Shown one piece after another: positions 1 to 7,929 of a DNA stretch of 64,000 nt; positions within the stretch are counted from its first letter, which is position 1; every line of letters starts with the position of its first letter. The position numbers were made by a program, and so were the translations under genes. The notes beneath the pieces are model-generated. The model was not told where the DNA came from. It saw only the letters and a program-made list of their open reading frames with translations, and did not search any database. The DNA comes from Dyadobacter chenwenxiniae (GTDB lineage: Bacteria; Bacteroidota; Bacteroidia; Cytophagales; Spirosomataceae): positions 6,133,001 through 6,197,000 of the forward strand of contig NZ_CP094997.1 of the NCBI RefSeq assembly GCF_022869785.1, given 5' to 3'.

Positions 1-927
1 TTTTTTGCTGCTGAACGTTTCGTGCATATCATCCAGAAGAGAATTGATCCCAAAGCACTCCTTCACGGTCTTGATCCGCCCGGCTCTCGAATAGGACAAA
101 ATGCCGTTAATCAGGCTTTCCATGCGATGAACGCGACCGCGCAGCAATTTGAACTGATCCAGCGTCTCACCTTCGAGCAAATGGCTGATATCCTCTTCAA
201 TCCACTCAGAAAGGTTGTTGATCGCGCGTAGAGGGGCTTTTAAATCGTGGCTTACAACATAGGCAAACTGGTCCAGTTCAGCATTAATGCGTTCCAGGTC
301 GCGCATATAGGATTTTAGTTTCTTTTCAGCGGAAACACGCTCGGTAACATCAGAAAAAGTGCCAATGTAGCCTGCAAGGACGTTTTCATGATATTGCCTT
401 GTAAGCGAAACGCCTATCCAGATTTCTTTTCTTTGTGAGGTAAAAATCTTTATAGTCGCATTAATCGTGGGATGTTCGGAATTCAGCATTTCACTGATTT
501 CCTCTTCGGAATCCGCAAAAAAATCCCTCCAATTGCGGTTAATGCATTCATTTACAGGGTAGCCTGTGATGGTTTCCCAGGCTTTATTCATATAAATAAT
601 GTTGCCACTCTGATCCAGCTGCATCAAAACCTCCGTAATGCTGCTGACCACTTCTTCCAGCCTTTTATTGGTTAATGCGGCTTCTTCGGTTTTTTCGGCG
701 GCAATGCGGCTTAGTTCGCGGTTGGCTTTGAAGAGCTCGCCGGAGCTTTGTTCAAGTATAAGCTCCACGCGGCCCAGATCGTCCTGATATTCAATATATG
801 CTTGATTTACAGATAAAAGAAAGTCTTGTAAATCAGGATGTTCGGCAAGTTCAGGCGGCAATGATTTCCGGATTTGACGTTTGAGCAACCGGTGATAATT
901 GACGTCCGTAAGTTCAGGCATGTTCAT
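1..927 (-). CDS. PAS-domain sensor histidine kinase (C-terminal part beyond window)
   Basis: The frame is open from the ATG at 927 to the window edge, giving 309 visible residues; the rest of the kinase core lies outside. Residues 1-95 are charged and probably coiled coil. A PAS domain follows at about 95-200 and ends in the usual FSDVTERV. A HisKA dimerisation/phosphoacceptor helix begins near 215, with His227 in the motif VVSHDLKAPLRAI. No membrane segment is visible, so this part looks cytoplasmic. The ATG lies two bases after the TGA of the FIST gene, so the two are almost certainly co-transcribed and the FIST protein is a likely signal input. A second ATG two codons later (921) is also possible. 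The catalytic ATPase domain is inferred, not seen. Confidence 0.85.
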   Translation of the reverse strand, partial: MNMPELTDVNYHRLLKRQIRKSLPPELAEHPDLQDFLLSVNQAYIEYQDDLGRVELILEQSSGELFKANRELSRIAAEKTEEAALTNKRLEEVVSSITEVLMQLDQSGNIIYMNKAWETITGYPVNECINRNWRDFFADSEEEISEMLNSEHPTINATIKIFTSQRKEIWIGVSLTRQYHENVLAGYIGTFSDVTERVSAEKKLKSYMRDLERINAELDQFAYVVSHDLKAPLRAINNLSEWIEEDISHLLEGETLDQFKLLRGRVHRMESLINGILSYSRAGRIKTVKECFGINSLLDDMHETFSSKK

Positions 928-929
928 TG

Positions 930-2054
930 TCAGTATTCTCTGAAAGTTGTAACAGTCATTGTTTGATTGTGCAGCTCACACAGCGAGTTACGGTTGAATG
1001 GCGCCAGCTCACCATAGGAGTAAAATCCGGTGATAACTGGACTGCCGAGCACATCGGACACAGATTCAACTTCTTCTTCAACCATTTGTTTAAGCACCAG
1101 TTTCCTGCCTACACAACTTACCAGAATGGCAAACTCGGGACTGTTTTCAAGTCCTTCCGAAGCAGCTTGGGCGGCTTCTTCGGCGCCGTTTATGAGCCTG
1201 TCGTTATTTGCCTTCATCAGGCGAACAAATGAGCCCTCGGGAATGTCGCCTGCGAAAGTGAGACTTTTTTCATCTTCATTAATGCCCAGGATGGTCCGCA
1301 CAACAGGAGCGCGATCTTCGCTATCCCGCATGCTGAGCGGAAATAGTAACCCGGAAGCAGGCAACTCTTTGGCCTTGTCGCCAAGGAATGATTTATACAG
1401 ATCGAGCGCAGGCTCGCCGTCAATCTCAAACAAAATATTTTCCCTGGATCGTGTCACACGCCTGTCCAGGCCAAAGCTATCCCAGCCACCGCGTGACCCA
1501 AAGCCGATTGCCAGATTTTCGCCGTAAAATCCGATTGCTGCTACGGTTTCACTGGCGATATTTCCATCCGGTTCAATGATAACCGTTCGGGCAAAGTGTG
1601 ATCCGTCGCCGGCAAGTCCGCCGGTAAGTGAAACTTCCGAGCCAAGTCCCTCGGCCATGCCTTTTACAAGGTCGGTGCCATTTACTTTGAGGCCATCGGA
1701 GACCACAAAAACATGTTTCAGTCCTTCTTTCGGGAGTTGGGAAACGAGTTTTTTACCCGCTTCAATGCTGCTGAACTGAATGTCTTCCAGCGCGACTTTT
1801 GAACTGCTTACAGTCGTATCGTTAAAACGGATCCCGGTGATGATGATCGTATTATCTTTCACCGAAACATTCGAGATTTCACCTGCGGTAGAACAGCCGG
1901 AAAAGAGAGAGTCGGGATAAAGTGTTGCCAGTTGGGCGATTACGTCACTTTTTTCAAGAAGTTCCCGGTTTCCAAAGACGAAAAATAATTGCGGTGTAAA
2001 GGGAAATGTAATGGTAGAGGAGGCATTGGTGTAAACCAATTGTTTGATTTCCAT
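930..2054 (-). CDS. FIST-domain sensory protein (FIST_N + FIST_C)
   Basis: A 374-residue protein with the FIST layout: an N-terminal half (about 10-200) with SGCSTAGEI and SLTGGLAGDG, and a C-terminal half (about 210-360) with the ending GFYSYGELAP. FIST domains are predicted small-ligand sensors, possibly for amino acids, and are usually encoded beside signalling proteins. That fits the histidine kinase gene two bases downstream. No signal peptide or membrane segment is present. The ligand is unknown. The family call is firm; the functional link to the kinase is inferred from spacing. Confidence 0.88.
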   Translation of the reverse strand: MEIKQLVYTNASSTITFPFTPQLFFVFGNRELLEKSDVIAQLATLYPDSLFSGCSTAGEISNVSVKDNTIIITGIRFNDTTVSSSKVALEDIQFSSIEAGKKLVSQLPKEGLKHVFVVSDGLKVNGTDLVKGMAEGLGSEVSLTGGLAGDGSHFARTVIIEPDGNIASETVAAIGFYGENLAIGFGSRGGWDSFGLDRRVTRSRENILFEIDGEPALDLYKSFLGDKAKELPASGLLFPLSMRDSEDRAPVVRTILGINEDEKSLTFAGDIPEGSFVRLMKANNDRLINGAEEAAQAASEGLENSPEFAILVSCVGRKLVLKQMVEEEVESVSDVLGSPVITGFYSYGELAPFNRNSLCELHNQTMTVTTFREY

Positions 2055-2132
2055 AAATGATTGGTCGGGCTCATGAATTTGTTCAACAATTTACAGAAAA
2101 CTTTTGACAGACGAATTAATTTTACATTCAGC

Positions 2133-2140
2133 CAAACATA
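2133..2140 (-). promoter_or_regulatory. Possible -7 element for the FIST/kinase operon
   Basis: On the minus strand this reads TATGTTTG, a match to the Bacteroidota -7 consensus TAnnTTTG, about 80 bases upstream of the FIST start. The nearest TTG upstream is only about 10 bases away, so no properly spaced -33 element is visible. Confidence 0.3.
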
Positions 2141-2159
2141 TATACAATGCCAAAATTCG

Positions 2160-3503
2160 CTAGGACAGCGATGGGAACGATATTCCCTTGATTTTTCTAA
2201 AAAGTTCTACCGCATATAGATCTGTCATTCCGGAAACGAAGTCTAAAACCGTCTGAATTCTGGCGTAATCGTCTGTTTGGGATGTGATAAATTGTTTGGG
2301 AATAAGATCCACTAATTTCCGTGAGTAGTGAGAATTATTGTTAAGATAAGCAGGAACAAATTCTTCAAGCAAGCCGCCCATAACCTTATAGCCAGCCACT
2401 TCAATCTGGACAACTGACGAGTAATTGTAGATTTTATTGATTGAAATTTTAGTGATGTCCTTCATCACAGATCGATACGGTTCAGGAATTGCGTCAACCA
2501 GACCGTAGTTAAAATCGCCGCTGAGAATGGCTTCCTGTTCATTGTAAAATAATTCGGAGCACTGGAAGATCAGCGTGCTGATGGATTTGGCCCTTAACAA
2601 ACTGATTTTTGCGTCTTCGTCATCGATCTCCGAAAGCCTGGCGGGCATTTTTGGATCATTGCAGAGCCTGAGAAGTAATTTTTCAACTTCGCCATAAGAC
2701 AATATTTTTAGCCGGTGTGCATCTTCCAGATCGATAATGTTATAACAAATATCATCCGCTGCCTCAACCAGATATACCAGTGGGTGCCGCTTGTAAACCA
2801 ACGGAGAATTTGAAACCATATCCAATTCCAGGTCCACTGCAATTTTTTGAAAGCCAGCTTGCTCCGATTGGAAAAACCCGTATTTCTTGGTGTAAATTTT
2901 AGATTTGTTATGCCCGGCAATGGATTCGCAAGGATACTTGGCAATGGCGGCAAGCGTGGAATAAGTGAGCGCAAAACTGCCGTAACCCTTGCCCGCGTAA
3001 GGGTGCGTCAGAATGCGAAATGCATTTGCGTTTCCTTCAAAATGCGTCAAGTCAGCCCATTGCGATTCGGTGACTTTGTCGCGATATTTCAACCCCGCAT
3101 CATCGGTAAAATAATGAGAGATTGCAGCCTCACCCGAATGTCCGAATGCCGGGTTACCCAGATCGTGCGCCAGGCAAGCAGCCGAAACAATGTTCCCTAT
3201 TTCACTGATCAGCGGCAATTTGTCGTCAACGCCGGGATCGTCTTTTTTGAGTTTGTTATAAAAGATCCTTCCTAATGACTTTCCCACACTGGCCACTTCC
3301 AGACTATGCGTTAGCCTGTTATGTACAAAAACGCTGCCGGGAAGCGGGAAAACCTGTGTTTTGTTTTGCAATCTTCTGAATGGCGAGGAAAAAATCAGCC
3401 GGTCGTAATCACGCTGGAATTCTGACCGCGCCTCTGCCGGATCAGCATTGTATTTGTCCTCACTGCCCCACCGCTTTGCCGAAAGTAATTTCTCCCAATT
3501 CAT
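2160..3503 (-). CDS. dgt: Deoxyguanosinetriphosphate triphosphohydrolase (dGTPase)
   Basis: A 447-residue HD-superfamily protein that should hydrolyse dGTP (or dNTPs) to the deoxynucleoside and triphosphate in the cytosol, controlling nucleotide pools. The HD metal site is visible: His66 in NRLTHSLEV and His113-Asp114 in AACLAHDLGNPAFGHSGE, with the further Asp expected in VEAADDICYNI. The N-terminus (SPFRRLQNKTQVFPL) is typical of dGTPases. Length fits the Bacteroidota form, which is shorter than the E. coli enzyme. Transcribed alone toward the FIST operon with a gap of about 100 bases. Confidence 0.93.
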   Translation of the reverse strand: MNWEKLLSAKRWGSEDKYNADPAEARSEFQRDYDRLIFSSPFRRLQNKTQVFPLPGSVFVHNRLTHSLEVASVGKSLGRIFYNKLKKDDPGVDDKLPLISEIGNIVSAACLAHDLGNPAFGHSGEAAISHYFTDDAGLKYRDKVTESQWADLTHFEGNANAFRILTHPYAGKGYGSFALTYSTLAAIAKYPCESIAGHNKSKIYTKKYGFFQSEQAGFQKIAVDLELDMVSNSPLVYKRHPLVYLVEAADDICYNIIDLEDAHRLKILSYGEVEKLLLRLCNDPKMPARLSEIDDEDAKISLLRAKSISTLIFQCSELFYNEQEAILSGDFNYGLVDAIPEPYRSVMKDITKISINKIYNYSSVVQIEVAGYKVMGGLLEEFVPAYLNNNSHYSRKLVDLIPKQFITSQTDDYARIQTVLDFVSGMTDLYAVELFRKIKGISFPSLS

Positions 3504-3525
3504 TATTCAAAAATTTAATTGCCGA

Positions 3526-3533
3526 CAAAACTA
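3526..3533 (-). promoter_or_regulatory. Possible -7 element for dgt
   Basis: The minus strand reads TAGTTTTG, matching TAnnTTTG, 22 bases upstream of the dgt ATG. This would give a leader of about 15 bases. No clear -33 TTG is visible at the usual spacing. Confidence 0.35.
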
Positions 3534-3663
3534 ACCCCTTTCCCGTAATTAAGGAATAACAGGCGTTTCCCTTTGCGAGGGCCAATCAACGCACTGGTAG
3601 TTTCGCTAGTGAAGGCGCTTTTGATTCGTACACGGATTCAATGAATTTTCAAATCAGATATAT

Positions 3664-4740
3664 ATGAAAAAGTCCTTGATAATGATCGCTTGGGTGTTCA
3701 ATGTGCTCGTATTCAGCAGCCTGTATAACTTCCTGGCTGCTGAATACAATGTTGCCAAAGTGCATATAAAAGATGAAAAACTGGCCAAAGAAATGTCAGC
3801 TGCAGCCACAACGTTCCTCAACTCACTTTCACCAGACCAATTGGCAGAAACCAAGTTGCCTTACGACGATCCGGCTCGTTTCGATTGGAATTTCACACCC
3901 CGGAAACGAAAGGGCATCACCTTCAAAACGATGAGCGCCGCACAGCGAAAAGTGGCTATGGATATGATCAGGCTGGTTTTAAGCCAGGAAGGTTATACCA
4001 AAGCAGAGCAAATTATTGATCTGGAAAACGTGCTAAGGGTTGTTGAAACACGCCCCGCCAACGACACTTACCGCGATCCTGAAAACTTTGCTTTTCTGGT
4101 TTTTGGAGAGCCAGGCGGTGATCCTTGGGGCTGGCGGATGGAAGGGCATCATTTGTCGCTGCATTTTTCGTCTATTAAAGGCAAAATCACTTACACGCCC
4201 AGTTTTATGGGCAGTAATCCAGGCAATGTACAGGCGGATGTGCCTCAAAAAGGTTTGCGGATCTTGAAAAATGAAGAGGATTTCGCATTTGAATTATTAC
4301 AATCATTGAGTGAAAAACAGCTGGAAAAAGCCGTCATAGGAAGCACAGCACCCAACGAGATGTTCACTTCCAATTCCAGAAAGGCATCTTTGGAAAAAAT
4401 GCAGGGCATCCCCATGGCAGAAATGACCGCAGAGCAAAAGGTAGCCTTCAAAAAGCTGATCATGTCCTATTTGCAGCGTTACCACGTGACATTAAAAAAT
4501 CAGCAGTGGGCTGAACTCGAAAAAAGCGGCCTGGATAAAATACATTTCGCCTGGATGGGAGACCAGAAAAACGTCATCGGATCAGGCCATGGCCATTACT
4601 ACCGCATCCACGGCCCCACCTTCCTCATCGAATTCGACAACACCCAAAACGGCGGAAATCATATTCACTCGGTTGTCAGGGATTTGGAAAGTGATTTTGG
4701 GGAGGATATGTTGCGCAGGCATTACGAGAAGGCGCATTGA
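3664..4740 (+). CDS. DUF3500 domain protein, probably exported
   Basis: A 358-residue protein of the DUF3500 family, whose biochemical function is not established to my knowledge. The first ~28 residues form a hydrophobic segment after two lysines (signal peptide or anchor), so the rest probably faces the periplasm. Family hallmarks are the histidine-rich stretches MEGHHLSLHFS (about 163-173) and SGHGHYYRIHGPTFLIEFDN (about 303-322), followed by GGNHIHSVVRDLESDFG near the C-terminus. The clustered His, Glu and Asp suggest a metal or hydrolytic site, but this is a guess. The last codons and the stop overlap the first boundary motif (GCGCATTG) of the repeat array that follows. Confidence 0.82.
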   Translation: MKKSLIMIAWVFNVLVFSSLYNFLAAEYNVAKVHIKDEKLAKEMSAAATTFLNSLSPDQLAETKLPYDDPARFDWNFTPRKRKGITFKTMSAAQRKVAMDMIRLVLSQEGYTKAEQIIDLENVLRVVETRPANDTYRDPENFAFLVFGEPGGDPWGWRMEGHHLSLHFSSIKGKITYTPSFMGSNPGNVQADVPQKGLRILKNEEDFAFELLQSLSEKQLEKAVIGSTAPNEMFTSNSRKASLEKMQGIPMAEMTAEQKVAFKKLIMSYLQRYHVTLKNQQWAELEKSGLDKIHFAWMGDQKNVIGSGHGHYYRIHGPTFLIEFDNTQNGGNHIHSVVRDLESDFGEDMLRRHYEKAH

Positions 4741-5508
4741 GTGCTTGTTTGCCCCTAAATCCCCTGAAGGGGATTTGTTGCTGCTTGTTGGTAACATGCC
4801 CTCCCCTTTAGGGGCCGGGGGCAGGAGAGAGATGTAAACTTGCATAGCGCATTGGCGCTGGTTTTGCCCCTAAATCCCCTGAAGGGGACTTGTTGCTGCT
4901 TGTTGGTAACACGCCCTCCCCTTCAGGGGCTGGGGGTAGGAGAGAAATGCAAATTTGCATAGCGCATTGGAGCTAGTTTTGCCCCTAAATCCCCTGAAGG
5001 GGACTTGTTGCTGCCTGTTATTAACATGCTCTCCCCTTTAGGGGTCGGGGGTAGGAGAGAGATGCAAACTTGCATAGCGCATTGGAGCTGGTTTTGCCCC
5101 TAAATCCCCTGAAGGGGACTTGTTGCTGCTTGTTGGTGACACGCCCTCCCCTTCAGGGGCTGGGGGTAGGAGTGGAAAATGCAAACCTGCATAGCGCATT
5201 GGAGCTAGTTTTACCCCTAAATCCCCTAAAGGGGACTTGCCACTACTAGTTAGTAACACGCTCTTCCCCTTTAGGGGCCGGGGGCAGGAGTGGAAATGCA
5301 AACTTGCATAGCGCATTGGAGCTAGTTTTGCCCCTAAATCCCCTAAAAGGGACTTGCCGCAGCTAGTTGGTAACAAGCTCTCCCCTTTAGGGGCCGGGGG
5401 CACCAGCAAACCGCATACCAGCTAACACAACAATTACTATTTTTGCAACATGCTCTCCCCTTCAGGGGCCGGGGGCCGGAGTGACATGCAAACTTGCATA
5501 GCGCATTG
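4732..5508. repeat. Tandem array of ~115-117 bp palindromic repeats (six units plus a partial one)
   Basis: The octamer GCGCATTG recurs at 4732, 4847, 4962, 5077, 5194, 5311 and 5501. The first spacings are 115, 115, 115, 117 and 117. Each full unit carries a left GC-rich arm (CCCCTAAATCCCCTGAAGGGG), a variable ~30-base centre, a right arm (CCCCTTCAGGGG then a G-rich run) and a small hairpin ATGCAA-AC-TTGCAT before the octamer. Left and right arms are reverse complements. The last unit has lost its left arm and is preceded by ~48 bases of unrelated sequence. Periods of 115 are not multiples of three, so the array is not coding. It fills the gap between the DUF3500 gene and a small endonuclease gene. 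Confidence 0.95.
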
Positions 5509-5551
5509 GCACAAGCACATTAAAATATCTACACACTAAAAAATACACACT

Positions 5552-5908
5552 ATGATGCACTACGGTGCTTCGCCGCTTCTTTTCGAAAGGGCCAGGCAAT
5601 TACGAGATAATGAAACACGCGCTGAAAAACTACTTTGGGCCAGGCTTAGTAACAAACAACTTGGAGTCAAATTTCGAAGGCAGCATCCGCTTCACCGTTT
5701 TATAGTAGACTTCTACTGTCATGAATTGAAATTGGTTATAGAAGTGGACGGTGGAATTCATTTTTCGGAAGAGAATCAGGAATATGATCAAATGCGTACG
5801 GAATTGATTGCTGAGTTTGAGATCAAGGTAATCCGGTTTCGAAATGAGGAAATATACTATGAAATCGAAAATGTGATTGACTTAATTAATAAGTTTATCC
5901 CACATTAG
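5552..5908 (+). CDS. DUF559 / Vsr-like endonuclease-domain protein
   Basis: A 118-residue protein of the DUF559 group in the PD-(D/E)XK superfamily, related to very-short-patch-repair nucleases. The N-terminal helix reads FERARQLRDNETRAEKLLW, followed by GVKFRRQHPL. The catalytic strand-turn-strand carries Asp53 (IVDFYC), Glu64 and Asp66 (LVIEVDGGIH). The C-terminal part (VIRFRNEEI) is also typical. Length equals a stand-alone single domain, so it looks intact. Substrate and role are unknown. It sits immediately downstream of the palindromic repeat array, with the ATG 44 bases after the last octamer, and may have a functional tie to those repeats. Confidence 0.85.
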   Translation: MMHYGASPLLFERARQLRDNETRAEKLLWARLSNKQLGVKFRRQHPLHRFIVDFYCHELKLVIEVDGGIHFSEENQEYDQMRTELIAEFEIKVIRFRNEEIYYEIENVIDLINKFIPH

Positions 5909-5919
5909 TTTAGCATTCG

Positions 5920-6528
5920 ATGACCCCAACAACGCACCGTTACTTCATTATCAACAAGCCAGCCAACATGGTTTCACAGTTCGTTAGCCCTGATGATGTG
6001 GGGTTACTGGGGGATTTGGCGTTTGATTTTCCGGAGGGTATTCATGCGATCGGCAGGTTGGATGGGCATTCGGAGGGGCTTTTGATCCTTACTACTAATA
6101 AAAAAGTTACTAATCTGCTGTTTCAGGGCGAGGTTGCGCATAAGCGAACTTATTGGGTGAATGTGGGGCATCATGTGAGTGACAAAACGCTGCACAAGCT
6201 CAGAACGGGCATTGGTATACAAATAAAAGGAGGCATTGAATATGTGACGGCTCCTTGCGAAGTTGAAATTATTCCGAGGCCTGAGATATTACCACCGCAT
6301 TCGAGTGAAAGCTGGGAAGGAGTGCCCAACACCTGGCTTGAAATCACATTAACAGAAGGGAAATTTCACCAGATCCGGAAAATGGTGCGGACCGCTGGTC
6401 ATCGCTGCAAACGACTCATCAGAACCAGTATAGAGGACCTGGAACTGGGCGACCTTGTTGCCGGTGGTGTAAAAGAGATTGAAGAGAAAGAATTTTTTAG
6501 GTTATTGAAGATCGATAACTGGAAATAA
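5920..6528 (+). CDS. rluE: 23S rRNA pseudouridine synthase, RluE/RsuA family
   Basis: A 202-residue enzyme of the RsuA/RluB/RluE family that isomerises uridine to pseudouridine in rRNA. The catalytic Asp48 lies in the signature AIGRLDGHSEGLLILT. The second conserved block is LTEGKFHQIRKMVRTAGH (about 147-164). There is no N-terminal S4 domain, which together with the short length favours RluE over RsuA or RluB. It starts 11 bases after the DUF559 gene, so it could share its transcript, although the functions are unrelated. Confidence 0.88.
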   Translation: MTPTTHRYFIINKPANMVSQFVSPDDVGLLGDLAFDFPEGIHAIGRLDGHSEGLLILTTNKKVTNLLFQGEVAHKRTYWVNVGHHVSDKTLHKLRTGIGIQIKGGIEYVTAPCEVEIIPRPEILPPHSSESWEGVPNTWLEITLTEGKFHQIRKMVRTAGHRCKRLIRTSIEDLELGDLVAGGVKEIEEKEFFRLLKIDNWK

Positions 6529-6544
6529 CTAAAATCATCCCGAC

Positions 6545-6913
6545 ATGAACTTAATAGGCAACATTATCTGGCTCATTTTTGGCGGATTTATCGTCTTCCT
6601 GGAATATATGATTGTCGGGTTTGCGCTCTGCCTGACCATCATTGGCATTCCATTTGGCGTTCAATGTTTCAAAATCGGGTTGCTTACGCTGTTTCCTTTC
6701 GGGCAGCAGGTGCGGGATGTTCCCGGGAATACGGGCTGTTTGTCCACTATTTTTAACATTATCTGGATCGTGCTGGGCGGGATCTGGATCGCTATCACGC
6801 ACCTTGTTTTTGGCGTAATCCTCGCCATTACCATCATTGGCCTCCCTTTTGCGCGGCAACATTTTAAATTGATGAGCTTGTCCTTCACGCCGTTTGGCAA
6901 AGAAATTTACTAG
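6545..6913 (+). CDS. yccF: YccF-family inner membrane protein (two YccF repeats)
   Basis: A 122-residue hydrophobic protein. It contains two similar halves: residues 1-55 with IIWLIFGG, TIIGIPFGVQCFKI and FPFGQQV, and residues 60-122 with IIWIVLGG, TIIGLPFARQHFKL and FTPFGKEI. Each is a YccF domain with hydrophobic segments, so about four membrane helices in total. The function of this inner-membrane family is not known. The gene begins 16 bases after rluE and is followed 26 bases later by a quinone oxidoreductase gene, all on the same strand. Confidence 0.88.
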   Translation: MNLIGNIIWLIFGGFIVFLEYMIVGFALCLTIIGIPFGVQCFKIGLLTLFPFGQQVRDVPGNTGCLSTIFNIIWIVLGGIWIAITHLVFGVILAITIIGLPFARQHFKLMSLSFTPFGKEIY

Positions 6914-6939
6914 TCATTATCTCATCTGACAGTAAAAAT

Positions 6940-7929
6940 ATGAAAGCCATTGTAATCTCGCAACCTGGCGGCCCTGAAGTGCTTCGAATGGAGGAGCGGC
7001 CAACGCCACAACCGGCTGATGCCCAGGTTCTGATCAAAGTTTATGCCGCAGGGATCAACCGTCCCGACGTTTTCCAACGCAAGGGAAATTATCCGCCGCC
7101 GACTTGGGCGCCGCAGGATATTCCAGGGTTGGAAGTTGCCGGAATTATTGAACAGGTTGGACATCATGTTGCTGATTGGAAAAAAGGCGATGCCGTTTGT
7201 GCATTGTTGGCGGGAGGCGGTTATGCGGAATATGCCGTTGCGCATGCCGGGCATTGTCTGCCCGTTCCCAATGGCTGCGATTTTGTGCAGGCTGCGTCTC
7301 TTCCTGAAACCATTTTTACCGTTTGGCATAATGCATTTCAACGGGGCAATTTGAAAAGCGGAGAAAATTTCCTCGTCCACGGCGGGACGAGCGGGATAGG
7401 CATAACGGCGATTCAGCTTGCGAAGGCTTTTGGTGCAAAAGTGTTTGCGACGGCTGGCTCACAGGAAAAGTGTAAAGCTTGCGTCGCTCTGGGTGCAGAT
7501 ATTTGTATCAATTACAAAATCCAAGACTTTGAAGAAAAGCTCAAAAATGAAGGTGTAGACGTGATTCTGGACATGGTAGGAGGTGATTATATTCCAAAAA
7601 ATATCAAACTGTTGCGGGAAGATGGCAGACTGGTTTTTATAAACACCATGAAAGGCAGCAAGCTCGAAGGCTCAGAAGTGGATTTTGGACTAATTATGAA
7701 AAAACGGCTGACAATCACTGGTAGCACGTTACGCAACAGAAGCAACGAATTCAAAACCGCGCTAACAAAAGAAATCCTTACGAATGTCTGGCCGGTCATC
7801 GAATCTGCAAAGTTCCAAACCGTGATCGCAGCTCAATTTTCCATGCAAGAAGCATCCAAGGCACACGCATTGATGGAAACGAGCGAGCATATCGGGAAGA
7901 TTATTTTGATCAATGATTGGGATTCTTAA
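6940..7929 (+). CDS. NAD(P)H quinone oxidoreductase, PIG3-like zinc-less MDR
   Basis: A 329-residue medium-chain dehydrogenase/reductase. It begins MKAIVISQPGGPEVLRM, has an N-terminal GroES-like fold with NRPDVFQRKGNYPPP (about 40-54), and a Rossmann domain with VHGGTSGIGITAIQLAKAFG (about 144-163). Zinc ligands of alcohol dehydrogenases are absent, as in quinone oxidoreductases and PIG3. It should reduce quinones or conjugated carbonyls with NADPH in the cytosol. Its 3' end overlaps the convergent alpha/beta hydrolase gene by 20 bases. Confidence 0.9.
   Translation: MKAIVISQPGGPEVLRMEERPTPQPADAQVLIKVYAAGINRPDVFQRKGNYPPPTWAPQDIPGLEVAGIIEQVGHHVADWKKGDAVCALLAGGGYAEYAVAHAGHCLPVPNGCDFVQAASLPETIFTVWHNAFQRGNLKSGENFLVHGGTSGIGITAIQLAKAFGAKVFATAGSQEKCKACVALGADICINYKIQDFEEKLKNEGVDVILDMVGGDYIPKNIKLLREDGRLVFINTMKGSKLEGSEVDFGLIMKKRLTITGSTLRNRSNEFKTALTKEILTNVWPVIESAKFQTVIAAQFSMQEASKAHALMETSEHIGKIILINDWDS

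Noticed and set aside
1030..1527. A 165-residue plus-strand open frame opposite the FIST gene
   Set aside because: Low-complexity Ser/Arg-rich translation antisense to a clear FIST gene; no family resemblance.
5038..5409. A 123-residue minus-strand open frame with repeated PPAP, KSP and GDLGAK peptides
   Set aside because: It lies wholly inside the palindromic array. Only the two 117-bp units keep frame; the 115-bp units break it. The peptide is a translation of the repeats, not a gene.
4732..5508. Possible CRISPR array
   Set aside because: The units are 115-117 bp, self-complementary and nearly uniform throughout, with no short repeat/unique spacer alternation and no cas genes nearby.
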